A DNA stretch of 64,000 bases from Plantactinospora sp. BC1 (GCF_003030345.1 NZ_CP028158.1:5518001-5582000), one strand, 5' to 3'. Positions 24,162 to 32,893 are shown, counted from the stretch's first letter. Notes: generated by a model not told the origin, from the sequence alone. A program made the numbers and translations.

Positions 24162-24187
24162 CGGTCTGCCCCGGCGGGGTCAGACCG
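24162..24187. terminator. Hairpin between convergent genes
   Basis: CGGTCTG-CCCC pairs with GGGG-CAGACCG around a GGC loop, with one bulged T. It lies between the BVMO stop and the DUF4185 stop (24180-24182 is inside it) and could end both transcripts. No T-tract, as is common in actinobacteria. Confidence 0.7.
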
Positions 24188-25283
24188 TGCCGACGAACTG
24201 GCTCACGTGGTAGGCGGTGCTCCGGCCGTCCGGTCCCCGGGTCCACTTGGAGACCATGAGGTGCAGGTCGTTCGGGTTCCGGCTGGACCAGGGGTGGATG
24301 AAACCGCCGTACAGCGCCGGCTCCTGCCACGGGTGCACCTGGATCTTCTCGGCGGTCCAGACCCGGTCGGGGCCGGTGGCGGTACGGGTGACGATGCAGC
24401 CGGTGAGGCAGTTGAGGTAGGCCATCACCCAGGTACCGTCGGCCAGCCGCCGAACCGAGGGCTCCCCGAAGCGGCCGGTCAGGATCGGCGAGCAGGGGCG
24501 GCCCCAGCCCCAGTCGGTGCCGTTCCAGCCCCAGCCCTCGTACGACTCGGGCTGGAACATCCGGTCCCAGCGGACCCGGCGCAGCATCATCGGGCCGTCC
24601 TGGCGGCCGGACCGGACCGAGAAGACGTACACCCAGTCACCGTCGCGCTGCATCGTCCACATCTGGAACGGGTCGGTGTTGCTGCCGTTGTTCCACCACT
24701 TCAGCGGCGTACGGACGAAGTCGTTGCCGTTGTCGGAGTAGGCGAGGCCGGCGTAGCGGGTCCGCCAGTGTGGAGCGTTCCAGTTCTCGATGCTCATGTA
24801 GGAGATCAGTTGCCGGCCGGTCTCCGGAAAGCTGATCCCGTCGTTGGGGATGACGGTGACCTCCCAGAGGCCGTCGATGCCGATCCCGTTGTGACCGTTG
24901 CGCATCAGTTCCGGGGCCCGGCCGTTGCCGGCGACCCGGGCCGCGCTGTCGAAGACGACGCCGCCGGCCGCCCCCGGATGGACGTTGGAGCGCAGCATGA
25001 CGGGGGAGCGCCAGTCGTTGGGCAGCGGCGGGCCCTCCGGCCACGGGGTGTCGAAGGTGTCGCCGAAGAGATAGCCGATGGAGCCGTTCTCCAGCACGTA
25101 CGGGATGCCCAGGTCGGTGCCGGCCACCCGCCACCGGCTGTTGGTGTCCAGGTCGGCACCGGTCAGGCGCTTCTTCCAGGTGGCGGCGTGGGCGGTGCCG
25201 GGCAGCGCGAGGGTCGGCACGATCGACGAGGCGGCACCCACGGCGGCCAGCCTGCCGAGGAACGAGCGACGGTTGAGTGTCAT
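24180..25283 (-). CDS. DUF4185-type secreted protein (Tat signal)
   Basis: 367 residues. ATG at 25281-25283 follows an AAGGA site and begins MTLNRRSFLGRLAAVG, a twin-arginine signal ending near ALPGTAHA. The mature part has repeated beta-propeller-like strands (IGYLFGDTFDTPWPEG, VMLRSNVHPGAAGG, GEPSVRRLADGTWVMAYL, SSRNPNDLHLMVSKW) typical of DUF4185 proteins found in actinobacteria. The fold resembles glycosidase or sugar-binding propellers, but no catalytic residues can be named. It is convergent with the biosynthetic operon and probably outside it. An inverted repeat overlapping its candidate promoter suggests specific repression. Confidence 0.8.
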   Translation of the reverse strand: MTLNRRSFLGRLAAVGAASSIVPTLALPGTAHAATWKKRLTGADLDTNSRWRVAGTDLGIPYVLENGSIGYLFGDTFDTPWPEGPPLPNDWRSPVMLRSNVHPGAAGGVVFDSAARVAGNGRAPELMRNGHNGIGIDGLWEVTVIPNDGISFPETGRQLISYMSIENWNAPHWRTRYAGLAYSDNGNDFVRTPLKWWNNGSNTDPFQMWTMQRDGDWVYVFSVRSGRQDGPMMLRRVRWDRMFQPESYEGWGWNGTDWGWGRPCSPILTGRFGEPSVRRLADGTWVMAYLNCLTGCIVTRTATGPDRVWTAEKIQVHPWQEPALYGGFIHPWSSRNPNDLHLMVSKWTRGPDGRSTAYHVSQFVGTV

Positions 25284-25350
25284 CTCTGTCCTTCCGGTGC
25301 CGGGCCGCGACCGGAGCGATCGCCGGGGCGGGGTGGCGCGACGGCAGCTC

Positions 25351-25387
25351 TGAAGGAATCCTTCATCGATGTCGTTGATCAAGTCAA
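25351..25387 (-). promoter_or_regulatory. Candidate promoter with 15-bp palindrome upstream of the DUF4185 gene
   Basis: On the minus strand TTGACT (25382-25387) is a good -35. Eighteen bases on, AAGGAT is a weak -10, and it overlaps a perfect palindrome TGAAGGA-A-TCCTTCA (25351-25365). The region is notably AT-rich for this genome. A repressor bound there would block the promoter. The start codon is 68 bp further on. Confidence 0.45.
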
Positions 25388-25552
25388 GCAATTGCATATC
25401 CGGGCGGCGCACACCGGTACCGAATGAAGATCGACCCGCGTCGGCCCGGGGCCGCACCTGGCCCGGCGGTCACGGCGGCGTCGACGGCCGACCGGCCGGA
25501 CGCCGGACCGGTCGCTGGAGCGCTCCGGTCGGCCGTTTTGGGATGCTTCGCG

Positions 25553-25625
25553 TGCCCCCGGTGGGATTCGAACCCACACTGTCGATCTTTTGAGAATCGC
25601 GCCTCTGCCGTTGGGCTACAGGGGC
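25553..25625 (-). tRNA. tRNA with anticodon CAA (Leu by codon), short variable loop
   Basis: A full 73-nt cloverleaf can be drawn. The 7-bp acceptor stem pairs GCCCCTG with CGGGGGC, the anticodon stem is CGATT/GATCG with loop CTCAAAA (U33 present, anticodon CAA), the variable region is five bases (ACAGT), and the T arm is GTGGG-TTCGAAT-CCCAC. Discriminator A73; CCA not encoded. CAA reads UUG leucine, and A73 fits leucine, but leucine tRNAs normally have a long class II variable arm, which is absent here. It lies head-to-head with the ANTAR regulator. Confidence 0.9.
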
Positions 25626-25713
25626 CTGGCGTCGATAAGACTACCCACTACGCTGAGGGCGGCGACACCCGGCTGGGCAGGTGTCGGAAACGTGTAGTTG
25701 GGGGTAGGGGCTC

Positions 25714-26331
25714 GTGGCCGACATTCAGGCTGGTACCGAGCGTAGGCGGGTGTTGATCGCCGAGGACGAGGCGCTCATCCGGCTGGACCTGGCCGAGATG
25801 CTGGTCGAGGAGGGCTACGACGTGGTGGGGGAGGCGGGCGACGGCGAGACCGCGGTGCGCCTCGCCGAGGAGTTGAAGCCCGACCTCGTCATCCTCGACA
25901 TCAAGATGCCCATCATGGACGGGCTGGCCGCGGCGGAACGGATCGCCGGTGGCCGGATCGCCCCGGTGGTCATCCTGACCGCGTTCAGCCAGCGGGACCT
26001 GGTGGAGCGGGCGCGGGCGGCCGGCGCGATGGCGTACCTGGTCAAGCCGTTCCAGAAGAGCGACCTGGTGCCGGCGATCGAGATCGCCCTGTCGCGCTAC
26101 TCGGAGATCGCCGCCCTGGAGGCCGAGGTGGCCGGCCTGACCGACCGCCTGGAGATCCGCAAGACGGTGGAGCGGGCCAAGGGCGCGCTGATGACCACCT
26201 ACGGGATGACCGAGCCGCAGGCGTTCAAGTGGATCCAGCGCACCGCGATGGACCACCGGATGACGATGCGTGAGGTGGCCGAGCGGATCCTCGCCGAGGG
26301 CACCGGCACCGAGCCGGCCGAGGCGGGCTGA
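25714..26331 (+). CDS. pdtaR: ANTAR-domain response regulator, PdtaR-like
   Basis: 205 residues. The N-terminal receiver domain has the acidic pocket (LIAEDEALIR), phosphoacceptor Asp62 in ILDIKMPIMDG, and the Thr/Lys switch residues (LTAFSQ, LVKPF). The C-terminal ANTAR domain (RKTVERAKGALMTTYGMTEPQAFKWIQRTAMDHRMTM, read in two parts) binds RNA hairpins and prevents transcription termination. Its relative PdtaR of Mycobacterium tuberculosis pairs with the kinase PdtaS; no kinase gene is nearby here. GTG start after a GGGGGTAGGGG stretch. The placement just before the liv genes is what I associate with Streptomyces and relatives. Confidence 0.92.
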   Translation: MADIQAGTERRRVLIAEDEALIRLDLAEMLVEEGYDVVGEAGDGETAVRLAEELKPDLVILDIKMPIMDGLAAAERIAGGRIAPVVILTAFSQRDLVERARAAGAMAYLVKPFQKSDLVPAIEIALSRYSEIAALEAEVAGLTDRLEIRKTVERAKGALMTTYGMTEPQAFKWIQRTAMDHRMTMREVAERILAEGTGTEPAEAG

Positions 26332-26394
26332 CGCCGACACCGGGCGGCGACCACGGATGGCATCCGGCGCGCACCGGCACCTAGGATTCGCCAC

Positions 26395-27651
26395 ATGTGG
26401 ATCCGGCACCCGCGCGCCCGTCGTCGGCCCGGTCGGCTCCGCCGTCCGGGTGCCGCCGTCCTGCTCTGCCTGGCGCTGGTCGCGGCCGGCTGCGACGCCC
26501 CCCGGGAGGAACCGGACCCCGTCCTGACGGCCCGGTGGCAGCCGGTGACCCTGCCCGTTCCATCCGGTATGTCGGGACGGTTGATGATCCGCGACATCGC
26601 CACCTGTGCCGGTCGGTGGTACGTGGTCGGCGCGATCGCCAACCCGGAGGAGGGTGTCCGGGACGCCGACACCCGGCCCGTCGCCTGGACCAGCCCGGAC
26701 GGGCGCTCCTGGACCTCGCTCCGGCTGACCCCACGGTCGTACTACGGCGAGCGCAGCGTCCTCTACTCGGTAGCCTGTGCCGACGGCGGTGCGGCGGTGA
26801 TCGGGGCGAAGCGCGGCGGCGCGCACGCCAACCCCCGGGTCAGCACCTGGCGGCAGGTGGCGGACGGGTCACTGGTCGAGGTGCCGGCGCCGTTCGAGCT
26901 GTACGGCGGACCGCAGGCGATGGACGTGGCCCGGATCGGCGCGGGTCCGGACGGCTGGCTGATCGCCGGCAACCGGATGAGCGGGGCCGCCGTCTGGCTG
27001 TCGCCGGACGCCGCCCGGTTCGAGATCCTGGAGGCCGCGCCCGGCCTGGCCCACGACGGCGTCGGCGAGACGTGGGCCTTCGAGGGGATCGCCACCGCAC
27101 CCGGCTGGCTGCTGGTCGGTGGCATCGTCCGGGCCGGCCGGACGGATCGGGACCCGCTCGCCTGGACCTCGCCGGACGGGCGGCGGTGGCAACGGCTCGA
27201 CCTGCCGGCCACCGACGAGTACGAGGAACTCCAGCGGGTCGTCCTGCTCGGCGGCACGCCGGTGGCGGTCGGGTTGCGGGGCGGCGCCTTCGGCGCGTGG
27301 CGCGGCGCCGCCGCCTCGGCGGGTGGGCCGTCCGCCGGACCGGGGTCCTCCGGCTGGAGCGCCGTCGGGCGGTTCGGGGCGGCCGGTCAGGGCGGGGTGC
27401 CCCGGGTACGCGCGCTCACCACGGCCGGAGACCGGCTGCTGGCCGCAACCTCCAACGGAAGTGAACACGAGCTGTGGGCGTCCGATGACGCAGGGTCAAC
27501 CTGGCAGACGGTCACCGCTCCGGTTCGGATGCCCGCCGGGGTCTATCAGGACGTCGTCGTGCGCGCCGACGAAGCGCGGGTACTGCTCGCCGTCGACGAC
27601 GGGGAGCGCGGCGGATTGTGGATCACAGACGCGCTGTCCAGCGGCCGATAG
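26395..27651 (+). CDS. Secreted lipoprotein with repeated propeller-like strands, function unknown
   Basis: 418 residues. An Arg-rich N-terminus, a hydrophobic stretch and a lipobox (LVAAGC) mark a lipid-anchored protein. The mature region repeats a WTSPDGRSW/WTSPDGRRW/LSPDAARF/WASDDAGSTWQ pattern, which is the Asp-box style of sialidase-like or BNR beta-propellers. No enzyme residues are identifiable and similar lipoproteins in actinobacteria are annotated as hypothetical. It lies between the ANTAR regulator (64 bp upstream) and the liv operon and may be monocistronic. Confidence 0.75.
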   Translation: MWIRHPRARRRPGRLRRPGAAVLLCLALVAAGCDAPREEPDPVLTARWQPVTLPVPSGMSGRLMIRDIATCAGRWYVVGAIANPEEGVRDADTRPVAWTSPDGRSWTSLRLTPRSYYGERSVLYSVACADGGAAVIGAKRGGAHANPRVSTWRQVADGSLVEVPAPFELYGGPQAMDVARIGAGPDGWLIAGNRMSGAAVWLSPDAARFEILEAAPGLAHDGVGETWAFEGIATAPGWLLVGGIVRAGRTDRDPLAWTSPDGRRWQRLDLPATDEYEELQRVVLLGGTPVAVGLRGGAFGAWRGAAASAGGPSAGPGSSGWSAVGRFGAAGQGGVPRVRALTTAGDRLLAATSNGSEHELWASDDAGSTWQTVTAPVRMPAGVYQDVVVRADEARVLLAVDDGERGGLWITDALSSGR

Positions 27652-27874
27652 GAGCCTATGGATGAGTCAAATGTTACGGACGAGGGGCCTGTTGCACTCG
27701 TGTTCGTAACGGTTTGGCAAGCCCGCCCATTAGCTCTTCCGGGACGGATTACGCCTCCGCTACGCTGCGCCATCACGAGCCGTAGCGCAGGTGTGCGGTT
27801 CAGGTTCGGGACGGCAACGCGGAGGTTCTGCCGTCACCGATGCCGCGCCCTGCATCTGGAGGAGGTCATAAGCC

Positions 27875-29032
27875 GTGAGGCGAAAGAATGTACGGGCCGT
27901 CGGCACCGCCGCACTGGCGGTGGTGGCGATGCTCGCCGCAGCCGGTTGCCAGGATTCCGGCGGCGGCACCGCGGAGGGCGACAAGGAGTGTGGTGGCAAG
28001 ATCGCCATCTTCGGCGCGTTCACCGGTCCGAACGCCGGTCTGGTGACCCCGTCGCTGAACGGCGCGAAGCTGGCCGTCAAGGAGCACAACGCCGCCAACC
28101 CGAACTGCCAGGTCACCCTGCAGGAGTTCGACACCCAGGGCAACGCCGACCAGGCCACCCCGGTCGCGAGCCAGGTCGCTCAGGACACCAGCTTCACCTC
28201 GGTGATCGGCGGCCACTTCTCGGCTGAGACCAAGGCGACGATGGGCACCTACCAGGCCGCCGGCCTGGTCATGGTGAGCCCGTCGGCGACGGCCGCCGAG
28301 CTGACCACCCTCGGCAACAAGAACTTCTTCCGGGTCGTCGGCAACGACAAGACCCAGGGCGGCGCCGCGGTCACCTACATCAAGGACGTACTCAAGGCGC
28401 AGAAGGTCTTCGCGATCGACGACAGCCAGACCTACGGCGCGGGCATCATCGCCGAGGTGAAGAGCGGCCTCGGTCCGATCGTGGTGGCGGAGGACAAGGT
28501 CCAGGCCGAACAGCAGAACTTCGACGCGACCATCTCGAAGATCAAGTCTGCCGCGCCGGACGTCATCGCCTACGCCGGCTACACCAACGAGGCCGCCCCG
28601 CTGCTCAAGCAGGCCCGGGCCGCCGGTGTGACCGCCAAGTTCCTCGGCTTCGACGGCCTCTACGACCCCGGCTTCCCGAACGGTGCCGGCGAGGGTGCCG
28701 CCGAGGGCGCGATCGTGACCTGCCCCTGCCTGCCCGCCGACAAGGCCGGCGGCACCTTCGCCGCCGACTTCCAGAAGGAGTACGGAATCGCGCCGGGCTC
28801 CTACGGCGCCGAGGGCTACGACGGGGCGAAGATCCTGCTGGAGGGCTACGCCGCCGGCAAGACCAGCCGCGAGGAACTGGTCGAGTGGGTCCGCAGCTAC
28901 GACAAGCAGGGTGTCTCGAAGTACCTGAAGTTCGACGCGAACGGCGACGTCGACCGCTCTCGCGTGGTCATCTGGGCGTACGAGGTCAAGGCCAAGCAGT
29001 TCGTGGCCCAGCAGGAGATCAAGCTCAGCTGA
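27875..29032 (+). CDS. livK: Branched-chain amino acid ABC transporter substrate-binding lipoprotein (LivK-like)
   Basis: 385 residues from GTG 27875, preceded by GGAGGAGGTC. Signal peptide with lipobox LAAAGCQD, then the periplasmic-binding type I fold (IAIFGAFTGPNAGLVTPSLNGAKLAVKEHN, read in parts; VMVSPSATAAELT; FRVVGNDKTQGGAAVTYI). This fold binds leucine, isoleucine, valine or related ligands outside the membrane and hands them to LivHM. It is the first gene of livKHMGF. The 223-bp upstream gap contains a TACGCT -10 candidate (27761-27766) and a separated GTTACG/CGTAAC repeat. True ligand is not certain. Confidence 0.93.
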   Translation: MRRKNVRAVGTAALAVVAMLAAAGCQDSGGGTAEGDKECGGKIAIFGAFTGPNAGLVTPSLNGAKLAVKEHNAANPNCQVTLQEFDTQGNADQATPVASQVAQDTSFTSVIGGHFSAETKATMGTYQAAGLVMVSPSATAAELTTLGNKNFFRVVGNDKTQGGAAVTYIKDVLKAQKVFAIDDSQTYGAGIIAEVKSGLGPIVVAEDKVQAEQQNFDATISKIKSAAPDVIAYAGYTNEAAPLLKQARAAGVTAKFLGFDGLYDPGFPNGAGEGAAEGAIVTCPCLPADKAGGTFAADFQKEYGIAPGSYGAEGYDGAKILLEGYAAGKTSREELVEWVRSYDKQGVSKYLKFDANGDVDRSRVVIWAYEVKAKQFVAQQEIKLS

Positions 29033-29046
29033 GCCAGACAACCGAC

Positions 29047-29075
29047 GTGCGGCCGGGGGGATCCCCCGGCCGCAC
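29047..29075 (+). terminator. Intercistronic hairpin between livK and livH
   Basis: A perfect 12-bp GC-rich stem (GTGCGGCCGGGG) with a five-base loop GGATC lies in the 64-bp gap between binding-protein and permease genes. Without a T-tract it probably attenuates transcription or protects the 3' end of livK mRNA, giving more binding protein than membrane parts, as in many binding-protein operons. Confidence 0.7.
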
Positions 29076-29096
29076 GCGGTGTAAAAGGGAGACTTC

Positions 29097-30038
29097 GTGA
29101 ACTTCGATGAACTCTTCGGGCATCTCGGCCAGCACACCATCGACGGTTTGGCAAAGGGCTCGATCTACGCGCTCGTGGCACTGGGTTACACCCTGGTCTA
29201 CGGCGTACTCCGGCTGATCAACTTCGCTCACTCCGAGGTCTTCATGGTGGGGACCTTCGCGGTCCTCGGCGTGTGGGGCATGCTCGGTGCGACCGACGGC
29301 CCGTCGATCGGCATGTTGTTGCTGCTGCTCGTCGCGGGCCTGCTCGCCGGGGCGCTGGCCTCCGGTGCCACCGCCGTCGCGGTGGAACTGGTGGCCTACC
29401 GACGACTCCGCCGGATGAACGCTCCACCGCTGATCTTCCTGATCACCGCGATCGGGCTGTCGCTGGCCATCTCCGAGGCGTTCGGCGTCTGGCAGGGCCG
29501 GCTGATCAAAGGCATGCCGAACGTGATCGAGCGGGAGGTCTGGCTGACGATCGGCAACACCCAGATCACCAACACCCAGGTGATCACGATCGGCGCCGCG
29601 TTGCTGATGATGGCCGCGCTGGACCAGTTCATCAACCGGACGCGGTACGGTCGGGGCGTGCGCGCGGTCGCACAGAACCCGGACACCGCCGCGCTGATGG
29701 GCGTGAACAAGGACCGCGTGATCCTGCTGATCTTCCTCCTCGGCGGACTGCTGGCCGGCGCCGCGGCGCTGCTCTACAACATCCGGTACGGCAACACCCG
29801 GTTCAACGTCGGTTTCCTGCTCGGGCTCAAGGCGTTCACCGCGGCTGTGCTCGGCGGTATCGGCAACCTGCGGGGCGCCCTGCTCGGTGGATTGCTGCTC
29901 GGCATCGTCGAGGTCTACGCGGCGACCCTCACCTCGTCGAACTGGGAGGACGTGGCCGCGTTCGTCGTGCTGGTGGTCGTGCTGCTGTTCCGGCCGACCG
30001 GCCTGCTGGGAGAGTCGTTGGGGAGGGCACGGGCATGA
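29097..30038 (+). CDS. livH: Branched-chain amino acid ABC transporter permease LivH
   Basis: 313 residues, GTG start after AAGGGAG. A hydrophobic protein with about eight membrane segments and the LivH signatures LAKGSIYALVALGYTLVYG near the N-terminus, LINFAHSE, and the EAA-like cytoplasmic loop GRGVRAVAQNPDTAALMGV that contacts the ATPases. It forms the translocation path with LivM. Its stop overlaps the livM ATG as ATGA. Confidence 0.95.
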   Translation: MNFDELFGHLGQHTIDGLAKGSIYALVALGYTLVYGVLRLINFAHSEVFMVGTFAVLGVWGMLGATDGPSIGMLLLLLVAGLLAGALASGATAVAVELVAYRRLRRMNAPPLIFLITAIGLSLAISEAFGVWQGRLIKGMPNVIEREVWLTIGNTQITNTQVITIGAALLMMAALDQFINRTRYGRGVRAVAQNPDTAALMGVNKDRVILLIFLLGGLLAGAAALLYNIRYGNTRFNVGFLLGLKAFTAAVLGGIGNLRGALLGGLLLGIVEVYAATLTSSNWEDVAAFVVLVVVLLFRPTGLLGESLGRARA

Positions 30039-31180
30039 CCGACACCATCCGGAACTTGACCGGTCGGGTGAGCGGGGTGACCGGCGGGATCGGCGCGCGG
30101 TTCCGCGCGCTGCCGAAGTGGCAGCGGGTGTTGGCCTTCCTCGCCTTCCTCGCCTTCCTCTACTACCTCCCCCTACTCGGCATTCCCGGGCTCATCTGGC
30201 TGCGTACCGACTCGATCCCGGGCGGCAACAACTGGGCAGGGGTGCTCTTCACCTGCGCCATCTACGTGTTGATCGCGATCGGCCTGAACGTGGTGGTCGG
30301 GCTCGCCGGCCTGCTCGACCTGGGGTACGTCGGCTTCTACGCCATCGGCGCGTACTCCGTGGCGCTCTTCGGCTCGAAGCAGTCGCCGGTGGTGAAGGCG
30401 CTGCAGAGCCAGTTCGGGCTCTCCGAGAACTGGTCGGTGGCCTGGGCGATCTGCATCCCGCTGGCCATCGCCCTGACGATGATCTCCGGGGTGATCCTCG
30501 GCTGGCCGACGCTGCGGTTGCGCGGCGACTACCTGGCCATCGTCACTCTCGGCTTCGGCGAGATCATCCGTATCGTCGCCCGGAACGTCGCCTGGACGGG
30601 CGGCCCCTCCGGCGTCGCGGGGATCCCGGGACCGCAGGGCGTGCCCTCGCCGGACAACGACATCTTCGGCCTGATCGACATGAAGCCGTGGTACTGGCTG
30701 GCCCTCACCGTCGGCATTGTGCTGATCTTCGCGGTGCGGGGACTGGAGCGCAGCCGCGTCGGCCGGGCCTGGCTGGCGATCCGGGAGGACGAGGACGCCG
30801 CCGCGGTGATGGGGGTGTACGGCTTCAAGTTCAAGCTCTGGGCCTTCGCCATCGGTGCCGCGCTGGGCGGGATGTCCGGCTTCCTCTTCGCCAGCCGGAA
30901 TGCCTTCATCGAACCCAACCAGTTCAACGCACTGCTCTCCATCCTGTTCGTCGCGATGGTGGTCGTCGGCGGTGCGGGCAACATGGCCGGGGTGGCGCTC
31001 GGCGCCTTCCTGGTGGCGTACCTGCCGGAGCGGTTCCGGGACTTCGCCGAGTACCGGTACCTGGTCTTCGGTGTGGCCCTGGTGCTGATCATGCTGCTCC
31101 GGCCGCAGGGTCTGATACCGAGCCGGCGCCGCGCCCGCGAGTTGCAGGATCGGGCGAAGGAGGTGTCCGCGAATGCCTGA
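30035..31180 (+). CDS. livM: Branched-chain amino acid ABC transporter permease LivM
   Basis: 381 residues. It contains the LivM core (ALNVVVGLAGLLDLGYVGFYAIGAY in parts, LRLRGDYLAIVTLGFGEI) and the coupling loop GRAWLAIREDEDAAAVMGV. Before the first core helix there is a N-terminal soluble stretch of about 30 residues. It partners with LivH in the membrane. ATGA overlap with livH, and an 8-base overlap with livG, indicate tight co-expression. Confidence 0.95.
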   Translation: MTDTIRNLTGRVSGVTGGIGARFRALPKWQRVLAFLAFLAFLYYLPLLGIPGLIWLRTDSIPGGNNWAGVLFTCAIYVLIAIGLNVVVGLAGLLDLGYVGFYAIGAYSVALFGSKQSPVVKALQSQFGLSENWSVAWAICIPLAIALTMISGVILGWPTLRLRGDYLAIVTLGFGEIIRIVARNVAWTGGPSGVAGIPGPQGVPSPDNDIFGLIDMKPWYWLALTVGIVLIFAVRGLERSRVGRAWLAIREDEDAAAVMGVYGFKFKLWAFAIGAALGGMSGFLFASRNAFIEPNQFNALLSILFVAMVVVGGAGNMAGVALGAFLVAYLPERFRDFAEYRYLVFGVALVLIMLLRPQGLIPSRRRARELQDRAKEVSANA

Positions 31181-32147
31181 CGACGAGATCAGGGACGAGA
31201 TCCAGGCGTTGTCCGAGGACGAGATCAAGGACGAGATCAAAATCGGCGGGGCGATCCCACGCCAGCGGGAGGTACTGGTCGACGTCGACCACCTCACCCT
31301 CCGGTTCGGCGGGGTGGTGGCGCTCGACGACGTCAGCTTCCAGATCTACAAGGGTGAGATCATCGGGCTGATCGGACCGAACGGCGCCGGCAAGACCACC
31401 TGCTTCAACGCCATGACCGGGGTCTACCGCCCCACTGAGGGCGAGGTGCGGTTCGACGGCACCCGGGTCAGCGGTCGCAAGCCGCACCAGATCAACCGGA
31501 TGGGCATCGCGCGGACGTTCCAGAACATCCGGCTCTTCCCGGAGATGACCGCGCTGGAGAACGTGATGGTGGGCACCGACTCACAGCACTTCACCAGCGT
31601 GCCGGGGGCGTTGTTCCGGCTCTACCGGGTCCGGCCGAAGCCGGAGGAGCTGCCGGTGGTGGACTCCGAGGTTCCGCTCTACCGGGCCTGGCAGCAGGTC
31701 CGGCTCACCTGTGCCAAGATCTTCGGCATCTCCCGGCACACCCTGGAGGAGCGGGCCGGTGAGCGTAAGGCGCTGGCACTGCTCCGGTTCGTCGGCATCG
31801 GGGACCGGGCCAACGAACTGGCCCGCAACCTGCCGTACGGCTACCAGCGGCGGTTGGAGATCGCCCGGGCGCTGGCCACCGAGCCGAAGCTGCTCTGCCT
31901 GGACGAGCCGGCCGCCGGCTTCAACCCGGCGGAGAAGGAGGAGCTGCTCCAGCTCATCCGGCGCATCCGCGACCTCGGCTACACCGTGCTGCTCATCGAG
32001 CACGACATGCGGCTGGTGATGGGTGTCACCGACCGGATCGTGGTGCTGGAGTTCGGCAAGAAGATCGCCGAGGGGCTTCCCGCCGAGGTGCGGGAGAACC
32101 CGAAGGTGATCGCGGCCTACCTGGGGGTGCCGGCAGATGCTGCTTGA
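31173..32147 (+). CDS. livG: Branched-chain amino acid ABC transporter ATP-binding protein LivG
   Basis: 324 residues. The ATPase core starts near residue 33 (LVDVDHLTLRFGG), with Walker A GPNGAGKTT, an ABC signature in LPYGYQRRLEIARALA (variant of LSGGQ, usual for LivG), Walker B LLCLDEPAAGF and H-loop IEHDM. Before it lies an unusual acidic extension with repeated DEIRDEI/DEIKDEIK units. An internal start could remove this, but the ATG at 31173 overlaps livM in the manner of the operon and no better internal ribosome site is obvious. Confidence 0.94.
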   Translation: MPDDEIRDEIQALSEDEIKDEIKIGGAIPRQREVLVDVDHLTLRFGGVVALDDVSFQIYKGEIIGLIGPNGAGKTTCFNAMTGVYRPTEGEVRFDGTRVSGRKPHQINRMGIARTFQNIRLFPEMTALENVMVGTDSQHFTSVPGALFRLYRVRPKPEELPVVDSEVPLYRAWQQVRLTCAKIFGISRHTLEERAGERKALALLRFVGIGDRANELARNLPYGYQRRLEIARALATEPKLLCLDEPAAGFNPAEKEELLQLIRRIRDLGYTVLLIEHDMRLVMGVTDRIVVLEFGKKIAEGLPAEVRENPKVIAAYLGVPADAA

Positions 32148-32847
32148 GATCGAGGACCTGACCCTGCTGTACGGCCGGATCGAGGCCCTGCACGGCATCA
32201 GTCTGCACGTGGACGAGGGCGAGATCGTGGCCCTGATCGGCGCCAACGGCGCCGGCAAGACCACCACGATGCGGGCCATCTCCGGGCTGCGGCCGGTGGC
32301 CCGGGGCCGGATCCGGTTCGCCGGTGAGGACATCACCAACCTCCGTGCCGACCTGCGGGTGGGTCGGGGCATCTGCCAGTCGCCGGAGGGCCGGGGCATC
32401 TTCCCCGGCATGACGGTGCTGGAGAACCTCGACATGGGGGCGTACACCCGGCGGGACAGCGCGGGGATCGCCGCCGACCTGGAGCGGGTCTTCGGGCTCT
32501 TTCCCCGGCTGGCCGAACGGCGCAAGCAGGCCGGCGGCACGCTCTCCGGCGGTGAGCAGCAGATGCTGGCGGTGGGGCGGGCGCTGATGAGCCGGCCCAA
32601 GCTGCTGCTGCTGGACGAGCCGTCCATGGGTCTGGCCCCGATGGTGATCCAGCAGATCTTCGAGATCATCACGGAGATCAACCAGCAGGGCACCACGGTC
32701 CTGCTGGTGGAGCAGAACGCCCAGCAGGCGCTCTCCCGGGCACACCGGGGTTACGTGCTGGAGACCGGCCGGATCGTCAAGGAGGGCAGCGGCCAGGAAC
32801 TCCTGCACGACCCGTCGGTCAAGGAGGCATATCTCGGGGTCGCCTGA
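32137..32847 (+). CDS. livF: Branched-chain amino acid ABC transporter ATP-binding protein LivF
   Basis: 236 residues, the usual LivF length. Walker A GANGAGKTT, signature LSGGEQQMLAVGRALM, Walker B LLLLDEPSMGL and H-loop region LLVEQN (LivF proteins have EQN in place of EHD). It hydrolyses ATP together with LivG to drive uptake. The ATG lies 11 bases inside the end of livG. It is the last gene of the operon and is followed at once by a strong hairpin. Confidence 0.95.
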   Translation: MLLEIEDLTLLYGRIEALHGISLHVDEGEIVALIGANGAGKTTTMRAISGLRPVARGRIRFAGEDITNLRADLRVGRGICQSPEGRGIFPGMTVLENLDMGAYTRRDSAGIAADLERVFGLFPRLAERRKQAGGTLSGGEQQMLAVGRALMSRPKLLLLDEPSMGLAPMVIQQIFEIITEINQQGTTVLLVEQNAQQALSRAHRGYVLETGRIVKEGSGQELLHDPSVKEAYLGVA

Positions 32848-32859
32848 TCCCGTACCCGA

Positions 32860-32893
32860 CAGGCCCCGGTCCGGTTCTCCGGACCGGGGCCTG
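32860..32893 (+). terminator. Terminator hairpin of the liv operon
   Basis: A perfect 15-bp stem (CAGGCCCCGGTCCGG and its complement) with a TTCT loop begins 13 bases after the livF stop. No T-run follows. It separates liv from polA. Confidence 0.88.

Noticed and set aside
29047-29075. End of a separate livK transcription unit
   Set aside because: There is no T-tract and the permease genes lack an evident promoter after it; an intercistronic attenuator fits better.
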